Shown in pieces: positions 7,201 through 11,614 of a DNA stretch of 11,614 nucleotides. The stretch spans positions 1 through 11,614 of the forward strand of contig DXWV01000047.1 of the NCBI GenBank assembly GCA_019416685.1, written 5' to 3'. Every line of letters begins with the position of its first letter. Positions within the stretch are counted from its first letter, which is position 1. The notes under the pieces are model-generated. The model did no database searches. It had not been told where the DNA came from and worked only from the letters and a program-made list of their open reading frames with translations. The stretch comes from Bacteroides sp. GTDB lineage: Bacteria > Bacteroidota > Bacteroidia > Bacteroidales > Bacteroidaceae. The position numbers were made by a program, and so were the translations under genes.

Positions 7201-7374
7201 TTTTTTAAAGATATACAACTCTCTTTTGTGGGACGCAATCTTTTTTTTATTTACAAGAAAGCACCTTTTGATCCCGACCTGGTACTCTCTACAGGAAATG
7301 ATAACCAGGGAATTGAAGTTTATGGAATGCCCACGACACGTAGTTGGGGATTCAGTATTAAATGTGAATTTTAA
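4261..7374 (+). CDS. SusC/RagA-family TonB-dependent outer-membrane transporter
   Basis: The product is 1037 aa, a usual SusC length. It imports a bound nutrient across the outer membrane with TonB energy. Residues 1-28 are a signal peptide (MNMLLTKRTLLYLFLILLPP, cut probably after ECNA). A carboxypeptidase-regulatory-like domain lies at about 45-117 (KIKGYIVDSKGEILIGATVK). The plug follows: PIIVTALGIEKKE (123-135), VSIRGIRSV (184-192), PLYVIDGVPM (198-207), DVESITILKG (241-250) and LYGSQAANGVILITTKKG (256-273). The rest is the 22-strand barrel, ending in Phe, as usual for outer-membrane proteins. No extra N-terminal STN signalling domain is present, so it is not an obvious partner of a FecR/sigma pathway. 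The frame is open upstream to 4108, but ATG 4261 fits the promoter and signal peptide. The substrate cannot be told. Confidence 0.95.
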   Translation: MNMLLTKRTLLYLFLILLPPLGIEECNAINIEYDKHTDQFSSRKKIKGYIVDSKGEILIGATVKVKGKSDGTITNTEGEFSLVVEEDAVLQVSFVGCETKEVPVRGQTEFEILLKEDAVMLDPIIVTALGIEKKESSLSYSAMQLKSDELNRVKDPNMITALAGKAAGVQISKNSSGPSASAKVSIRGIRSVVSDNQPLYVIDGVPMLNSTSEQAYSAIGGTANAGNRDGGDGISNLNPEDVESITILKGAPAAALYGSQAANGVILITTKKGSESGVHKVSFSTSLTVDNAFSLPEMQNRYGVSDDVDSWGAKAEQPDQDNLKNFFRTGFTSITSISVSHGNEKLQNYFSYANTSGRGIIDKNQLSKHNLNFRETSSLFNGRLKLDGSVNVMRQVVKNKPVTGGFYMNPLVGLYRFPRGEDLSYYKDHFEVYDEDRKLNVQNWHTSFEDFEQNPYWIVNRIQSKDTRSRIITSLSARVKVNDWLDIQARGTMDYANDKLRQKFYASTAPALAGVNGRYIEMDYQEVLLYGDVMATAKKMWGDISLDAAVGASINDKIVNSVRYDSKTASLKFPNVFNLANIIMNGSASLDQKIDAHRQLQSVFVTAQVGYRESLFVDVTARNDWASTLAYTQHEQTGFFYPSLGASLILNKLIDLPEWVSFGKVRGTYSKVGNDIPLFITNPVSHVTAGGEVQASDAAPFKEMEPEMTYSVEVGTEWRFLGNRLGINATYYRTNTRNQFFKLPALSGDKYAYRYVNAGNIQNGGWELTLDAAPVMNRDFIWKTTLNFSSNKNRIIELHEQLKEFVYGPTSFSSSYAMKLVKGGSIGDIYGKAFVRDGSGNIVYEAEGENKGLPQVEGDGNTVKVGNANPLFSMGWSHTLSYKGVSLYFLIDCRYGGDILSQTQADMDMYGVSKTTADARDDGYIMLEGRRIENVKGFYKNVVGGRAGVTEYYMYDATNVRVREFSLNYQLPASWITKTYFFKDIQLSFVGRNLFFIYKKAPFDPDLVLSTGNDNQGIEVYGMPTTRSWGFSIKCEF

Positions 7375-7378
7375 AGCA

Positions 7379-7387
7379 GGGGAGGAG
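7379..7387 (+). promoter_or_regulatory. Strong Shine-Dalgarno site before the SusD-like gene
   Basis: GGGGAGGAG lies about 7 nt before ATG 7395, within the 20-nt gap after the SusC stop. Most other starts in this window lack such a purine-rich site. It supports the chosen SusD start. Confidence 0.6.
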
Positions 7388-7394
7388 TAAGATA

Positions 7395-8981
7395 ATGAAA
7401 AAGAATGTGATTCTTCTGTTTCTGTGTTTAGGGGCGATACTGATATCCTGTACTTCCCAATTCAGAGAGTACAATACTGATCTGGCAGGCATTACCGATG
7501 AAGATTTGAAAGCGGATAACAATGATCATGGCATTCGTCTGGGCATTATTCAGCAGGGGATTTATTTTAATTATGATTATGGCAAAGGCAAGAACTGGCC
7601 CTTTCAGTTGACGCAGAATCTTAATGCTGATATGTTTTGTGGATATATGCATGATGCCAAGCCACTGAATGGAGGTAGTCATAATTCCGATTATAATATG
7701 CAGGACGGTTGGAATAGTGCGATGTGGGGACATACGTATGCTTATATCTTTCCTCAGATTTATCAGTCGGAAATCCATACCCGTATAGAGCAGCCGGCAT
7801 TCTTTGGTATTACAAAGATTCTGAAAGTAGAGGTGATGCATCGTGTGACGGATTATTATGGTCCTGTTGTATATACCAATTTTGCGAATCCGGGAAATAA
7901 TTATCAGCCCGATACGCAGGAGGAAGTATATGATGAATTCTTCCATGACCTGGATACGGCGATTACCGTTCTTTCTGATTACATAGAACGAATGCCGGAA
8001 GCTGCAGAATTTGCCCGTTTTGATATTTTGCTTGATGGGAATTATAGCTCATGGATTAAGTTTGCCAACTCTTTGCGGATGAGGCTTGCCATGCGTTTGG
8101 CTGTAGTGAGTCCGCTGAAAGCCCGCACGGAGTTCTTGAAAGCTTTTGATAATATGTATGGTGTTTTTGAGTATGCTACCGAATTGGCAGCTGTCTCTAC
8201 CGGTAATGGATATTCCAATCCACTTGGCGAACTCAACCGGGTATGGAATGAGACTTATATGAATGCCTCTATAGAATCTATAATGAATGGTTACAGTGAC
8301 CCTCGGCGGGAGTTGTATTTTGAACATTGTACGGCTCCGGAATTGGAAGGGGAATATCGGGGGATCCGTCAGGGAACTTGTTTTGCTCATAATCGTTATA
8401 ATACTTTATCTAAGTTGACAGTAAATCAGTCTACAGATGCAGTGTTGATGACTGCCGCTGAGGTGTGGTTTCTTCGTGCAGAGGCCGCATTGCGTGGCTG
8501 GACATCAGAGGATGCGGGAGAATGTTATAAGCAGGGAGTGGTTTCCTCTTTCCGTCAGTACAATCTGACAACGACAGACGATTATCTGAACAGTGATAGT
8601 CTAGCTGCCGATTTTGTTGATACGTATGATCCTGATAATAATATAAAGGCTCGTTGTCTGGTGTCTCCACGTTGGATAGAAAATGCAGATCGGGAGGTTA
8701 AACTGGAGAAGATCATTACTCAGAAATGGTTGGCTATGTTTCCCGAAGGTTGTGAGGCGTGGGCAGAACAGCGTCGTACGGGATATCCTCGTCTTTTTCC
8801 TGTAAGATTCAATAATAGTAAAAGCCATAGCATTGATACGGAAATAATGGTTCGCCGTCTGAACTATCCCGGTTCATTGATGACAGAAAATAAAGAACAG
8901 TATCGTATGTTAGTGGATGCACTGAGGGGAGAAGATAATGGTGGTACCCGCCTTTGGTGGGATACCGGGCGTAATTGGTAA
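7395..8981 (+). CDS. SusD/RagB-family outer-membrane lipoprotein (SusD-like_2 type)
   Basis: The product is 528 aa. A lipoprotein signal peptide ends in the lipobox LISC with Cys19 as the lipidated residue. The mature protein should sit on the cell surface as the ligand-binding lid of the SusC channel. Helical TPR-type SusD core marks include SSWIKFANSLRMRLAMRLA, MTAAEVWFLRAEAALRGW (about 350-367) and QKWLAMFPEGCEAWAEQRR (about 441-459) followed by TGYPRLFPV. These are closer to the SusD-like_2 subfamily, often annotated as SusD/RagB nutrient-binding outer-membrane lipoprotein, than to starch SusD. It is the second gene of the operon, 20 nt after SusC, and a strong terminator follows 37 nt downstream. 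The ligand is not predictable and no glycoside hydrolase lies nearby. Confidence 0.93.
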   Translation: MKKNVILLFLCLGAILISCTSQFREYNTDLAGITDEDLKADNNDHGIRLGIIQQGIYFNYDYGKGKNWPFQLTQNLNADMFCGYMHDAKPLNGGSHNSDYNMQDGWNSAMWGHTYAYIFPQIYQSEIHTRIEQPAFFGITKILKVEVMHRVTDYYGPVVYTNFANPGNNYQPDTQEEVYDEFFHDLDTAITVLSDYIERMPEAAEFARFDILLDGNYSSWIKFANSLRMRLAMRLAVVSPLKARTEFLKAFDNMYGVFEYATELAAVSTGNGYSNPLGELNRVWNETYMNASIESIMNGYSDPRRELYFEHCTAPELEGEYRGIRQGTCFAHNRYNTLSKLTVNQSTDAVLMTAAEVWFLRAEAALRGWTSEDAGECYKQGVVSSFRQYNLTTTDDYLNSDSLAADFVDTYDPDNNIKARCLVSPRWIENADREVKLEKIITQKWLAMFPEGCEAWAEQRRTGYPRLFPVRFNNSKSHSIDTEIMVRRLNYPGSLMTENKEQYRMLVDALRGEDNGGTRLWWDTGRNW

Positions 8982-9017
8982 GTTGGTTGAAAGAGTATTT
9001 CCATTTATAATCGATAT

Positions 9018-9048
9018 AGCCTTCGGAGCACATTGCTCCGGAGGCTTT
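9018..9048 (+). terminator. Terminator of the SusC/SusD operon
   Basis: Arms 9018-9029 and 9035-9046 form a 12-bp GC-rich stem, with one G-T pair at 9023/9041 and a 5-nt loop ACATT, followed by TTTTGGTTT on the plus strand. It lies between convergent genes and may also stop KamA-like transcription from the other side, although no T-tract follows on the minus strand. Confidence 0.85.
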
Positions 9049-9068
9049 TGGTTTATGAGTTGGGCAGT

Positions 9069-11168
9069 TTATCCTTCTACTTCCAGATTACTCATTCTGC
9101 CAGTGGTTTGAAACTCAAATTCCGGATATTCGTATAAACTGAATCGGGGTTCTGTTTCACCTTCTGTGTAGTTCCATATGCTGGCGTAATCTTCGGGATC
9201 TTCTCCCATCTTGCCCAATTGTCTCAGATAAGCGGCAAGCGATTTGTTCTCTACAATATAAATTTCTCCCATTTTATCGATGATCGGACTGTGATGGCGT
9301 GTGCGGTCATGGTCGAAGCGGAGAATACGTTTTCCGTCTTCAGTAAGACCTACTGTGTTGAACGTCATACTCTTTCCTATGGCAGGGAGGTTGAGTACAC
9401 TTCGGTCAGTAGCCAGAAAAGGCAGGTGGTATTTCCTCATGAAGCGACGGATACGAGTAGCTGTGTCTTCTCCTTTTTCGAGTAGGGTATACAGTTCTGT
9501 AGCTTGCTCCGGCGTCAACTGACCGTATATCTTTTCTTCATGTTGTTCCTGTAAGGAGCGACTGTTGGGAGTAAATACAGTGTAGTTTTCATTAAAGCCT
9601 TTTACTGAGAAGGTATAATAACAAACTACTCCAAGTGAGTTGAGTATCTGACGAAGTCTTGTTGTGTGTCCTCTCCGAGAAGCTGCTACGGTGTAAACTA
9701 ACTGGTTGGTGATAAGCCATCCGGCAGAAAGTATCTTGCTGATGGCTTCTCGTGCTTCCGGAGTGACCTCCAATGGTGTTTGGAAGTGCGTCTGGATGAT
9801 GAATTGCTTTACGCCAATAGCTGAAGCCTTTTCTTTAAACTCACGAAGAATCTCTACGAGCTCGTCATTGATACGCATAGGAAGATAGGCTGGCAAACGC
9901 GAACCGAGACGTACACGTTGCAGTTCGGCATACTTCTCTCCCTCCGGCCGTTCCTGATTAGCTCTCCGTTTGCGGGCGGCCATCCGATAAACAGCTTCCA
10001 GAATGTTTCGTAATGTTTTGTTTTGGCTCATTAGGGCATCTCCGCCAGTGATAAGGATATCACGTAGTTGTGTGTCTTCTTCGAAATAATTCATCAGGCG
10101 GCGTAGCTTTTTATCCCATGATTCTTTGGGGCGCAGGCTGTCGAATTCAAAATTAAGACGCTCGCTCTGGAAGTCGTACATACGCTGACAAGAAGCACAT
10201 AATCCTCCACAAGCTCGTCCCATGGTATCCGGTATCAGGATAGCAACTTCCGGATAACGGCGATGAATATTGTGCCCGTCCGGAAGTAACCACCCGGCTG
10301 CATTGGGCTTTCCGGCTTCTACGATATCTTCTTTTTCCCAGGCACGGATATTGCCATATGTCTCTACCAGACGGGGGGAATAAAGAATATAACTACGGAT
10401 TGCTTCGTCATTGTATCCGTCTCCGGTAATATTAAGTAGAGACAGGTAATAAGGAGTAGCAAAGAAAGGCATTCCTTTTTTACGTGCACGCGAAAGCAGA
10501 TACATTGTTTCGCTGGAAAGTGAATTTCCCAGTAGGCGGTTTAATTCGGCAGGGCTTTTTATGGCCATTGACAAGTGAAAACGGAAGTCGTTCCACCATT
10601 GGCTGACGAGTTGATATTTCTCGTCATAGCTTAATCCTTCGTCAAATTTGAAACGGGTGGAACCGGATTTTCGGTTTTCAATCTTTTGTATCAGCACGTG
10701 CAGCATTCGTTCTTTGTTTTGTGCACGTAGTTCCATGACTTCTTCATCCAATCCGGTGGCCCAGCGTTCGGTACGGCTTTTTATCCGTTGTGGAGAGGGG
10801 AGGGGCATTTCGGGGGCATCCAGTCTTTTGAAGAGATAGAATAAGTCTATGAATAAGTCTGTTGCCAGGTCTGTATTTTCCAGTTGCCCAATGAGAAACT
10901 GGTAGAGTATTGAAAGCGTTTGTACTGGCATGTCCTGTCCTGTGGAGAGTTCGTGGATATTTGTTCCGTCGTAATTGATAAGGAGTCGAATTTGCTTACC
11001 CGGGTTGCTTTCAGCTTGCGGATGGAGAGACAGGAATCTTTCGAGACTGCTTCTGAAGTCTTTATCGTTAAGACTTTGACCAGCCAGTCGGCAGAGTTCC
11101 GGTAACTCCTGTTGGTATAGTTGTTTCAGTTGTGAAAGAGTGAGAGTTAGCATTTTCTTTTGTTTCAT
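9069..11168 (-). CDS. KamA-family radical SAM protein (lysine-2,3-aminomutase-like), long form
   Basis: The product is 699 aa, against about 415-430 for classic lysine 2,3-aminomutase. The first 290 residues or so have no counterpart in classic KamA. The radical-SAM CX3CX2C motif is C320, C324 and C327 (CGGLCASCQR), binding the 4Fe-4S cluster and SAM. ILITGGDAL (371-379) is the GGD SAM-contact motif. RLGSRLPAYLPMRI (420-433) follows the KamA pattern. K599 in LPAIGK sits where aminomutases hold PLP, and R329 falls where the substrate-carboxylate Arg of clostridial KamA lies. The Asp of the classic DAPGGGGK motif is absent here (LNLPAIGK). I therefore infer a PLP- and SAM-dependent radical enzyme on an amino-acid-like substrate other than lysine. 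Start ATG 11168 follows an A-rich leader; Met6 is an alternative. It is monocistronic in this window. Confidence 0.88.
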   Translation of the reverse strand: MKQKKMLTLTLSQLKQLYQQELPELCRLAGQSLNDKDFRSSLERFLSLHPQAESNPGKQIRLLINYDGTNIHELSTGQDMPVQTLSILYQFLIGQLENTDLATDLFIDLFYLFKRLDAPEMPLPSPQRIKSRTERWATGLDEEVMELRAQNKERMLHVLIQKIENRKSGSTRFKFDEGLSYDEKYQLVSQWWNDFRFHLSMAIKSPAELNRLLGNSLSSETMYLLSRARKKGMPFFATPYYLSLLNITGDGYNDEAIRSYILYSPRLVETYGNIRAWEKEDIVEAGKPNAAGWLLPDGHNIHRRYPEVAILIPDTMGRACGGLCASCQRMYDFQSERLNFEFDSLRPKESWDKKLRRLMNYFEEDTQLRDILITGGDALMSQNKTLRNILEAVYRMAARKRRANQERPEGEKYAELQRVRLGSRLPAYLPMRINDELVEILREFKEKASAIGVKQFIIQTHFQTPLEVTPEAREAISKILSAGWLITNQLVYTVAASRRGHTTRLRQILNSLGVVCYYTFSVKGFNENYTVFTPNSRSLQEQHEEKIYGQLTPEQATELYTLLEKGEDTATRIRRFMRKYHLPFLATDRSVLNLPAIGKSMTFNTVGLTEDGKRILRFDHDRTRHHSPIIDKMGEIYIVENKSLAAYLRQLGKMGEDPEDYASIWNYTEGETEPRFSLYEYPEFEFQTTGRMSNLEVEG

Positions 11169-11216
11169 AAGCGATTTTTCTTTTGTTGTTGGTCAATATG
11201 TCAATGTGCAATGCAC

Positions 11217-11247
11217 CAAACATCTACGCTAAATATTCCCGGACAAA
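11217..11247 (-). promoter_or_regulatory. Promoter of the KamA-like gene
   Basis: On the minus strand a -33 TTTG (11247-11244) is followed after 19 nt by GATGTTTG (11224-11217), 7 of 8 against TAnnTTTG. The start codon is about 48 nt further on. The spacer lies inside the inverted repeat at 11227-11262, so a protein bound there would cover the promoter. Confidence 0.5.
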
Positions 11248-11262
11248 TTGGTATATTTAGCG
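11227..11262. repeat. 10-bp inverted repeat overlapping the KamA-like promoter
   Basis: CGCTAAATAT (11227-11236) and ATATTTAGCG (11253-11262) are perfect inverted copies separated by 16 bp, a centre-to-centre distance of 26 bp. That is close to two and a half helical turns. The -33 box lies between the arms. The layout could suit a dimeric or tetrameric repressor or activator. There is no T-tract after either arm, so it does not look like a terminator. Confidence 0.5.
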
Positions 11263-11304
11263 AAACGAGTCATTTATTGGCGCATTATTAGGCATAAATA
11301 TACA

Positions 11305-11336
11305 AAAAAAGCGGAAGTATGTGACTTCCGCTTTTC
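11305..11336 (-). terminator. Terminator after the gene at 11379-11614
   Basis: Arms 11307-11318 and 11324-11335 form a perfect 12-bp stem (AAAAGCGGAAGT) with the loop ATGTG. On the minus strand it ends in seven T residues, four within the stem. It separates the unrecognised gene from the KamA-like gene, which therefore needs its own promoter. Confidence 0.85.
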
Positions 11337-11378
11337 TATAGCTGCATTCTTTTACGATTCTTTTTTGTTTCGTAACAT

Positions 11379-11614
11379 TTATGCTTTGGCATCTTCGTCT
11401 TTACGTTTGGGTTCTTTCTTGGCTAGTACGATAATGTTATAGACATATTCTGTCATCCATTGTTCGGAGTATCCGAGACGTTCTTTGTACTGGCGTACAG
11501 AAGTAGCTGTTTTGTGTACGTCATCTGCTTTCCACACCGTTCTGGTACACACATCGTGTACGGTTTTTGCTGTCATGTTGCGAAGCGTCTTTTTAAAAAC
11601 AGACGGCATACGGA
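11379..11614 (-). CDS. Unrecognised protein, probably the C-terminal part of a longer gene
   Basis: The visible frame ends at TAA 11379 and is open to the window edge. An ATG lies at 11609, only 5 nt from the edge, so the true start may be outside. The visible 76 residues include VHDVCTRTVWKADDVHKTAT, QYKERLGYSEQWMTEYVYN and IIVLAKKEPK, and a highly charged tail KEPKRKDEDAKA. No signal peptide or membrane helix is visible. I do not recognise the family. The pattern of a hydrophobic strand (YVYNIIVLA) before a charged tail would fit the end of a Rossmann-type enzyme such as a methyltransferase, but that is a guess. A strong terminator follows 43 nt downstream. Confidence 0.6.
   Translation of the reverse strand, partial: RMPSVFKKTLRNMTAKTVHDVCTRTVWKADDVHKTATSVRQYKERLGYSEQWMTEYVYNIIVLAKKEPKRKDEDAKA

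Noticed and set aside
9219..9522. Plus-strand frames inside the KamA-like gene
   Set aside because: They are antisense shadows of a strongly conserved coding region.

Overview
The window reads as chromosomal DNA of a gut-type Bacteroides or a close Bacteroidales relative. It holds a SusC/SusD outer-membrane pair, an ECF sigma factor coupled to a membrane protein with SusC-like and TonB-like parts, and several promoters with the Bacteroides -7 element TAnnTTTG. Most starts lack a strong Shine-Dalgarno sequence and have A-rich leaders. Assignment below the genus is not possible from what I can see.

Layout: (1) 1-224 is non-coding, with two competing hairpins, a 9-bp tandem repeat and a candidate sigma-gene promoter. 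(2) 225-1969 (+) is a two-gene operon. An ECF sigma factor has no ATG, GTG or TTG start in its frame upstream of region 2. It overlaps by ATGA a single-pass membrane protein with a carboxypeptidase-regulatory-like domain, a SusC-type GYGT motif and a TonB-C-like end. (3) 1970-3003 is a sparse, decayed stretch containing a frameshifted ORF6N-domain pseudogene (-). (4) 3004-3159 (-) is a complete tRNA-Trp(CCA) unit with promoter and terminator. (5) 3184-4131 (-) is a two-gene operon: a uracil/hypoxanthine-DNA-glycosylase-like protein, then an Spx/ArsC-like thioredoxin-fold protein. (6) 4132-4260 is a divergent promoter region. (7) 4261-8981 (+) is a SusC-like TonB-dependent transporter and a SusD-like lipoprotein, closed by a strong terminator. 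No degradative enzyme, hybrid two-component system or FecR-type anti-sigma gene lies beside the pair, so it is an orphan pair within this window. (8) 9069-11168 (-) is a long KamA-family radical SAM protein whose promoter region carries a 10-bp inverted repeat. (9) 11305-11614 (-) is the end of an unrecognised gene and its terminator.

How the genes work together: the SusC/SusD proteins should form a lidded outer-membrane importer powered by TonB. The sigma operon looks like a regulatory unit connected with envelope or TonB-dependent functions, but nothing in the sequence ties it to the downstream SusCD pair. The glycosylase/Spx-like pair and the KamA-like enzyme appear to be independent functions.

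The points most worth a second look are the non-AUG start of the sigma factor, the composite sigma partner, the KamA-like enzyme that keeps the PLP lysine and the carboxylate-binding Arg but lacks the side-chain-binding Asp residues, and the palindrome in that enzyme's promoter. I found no clearly new defence or mobile system.
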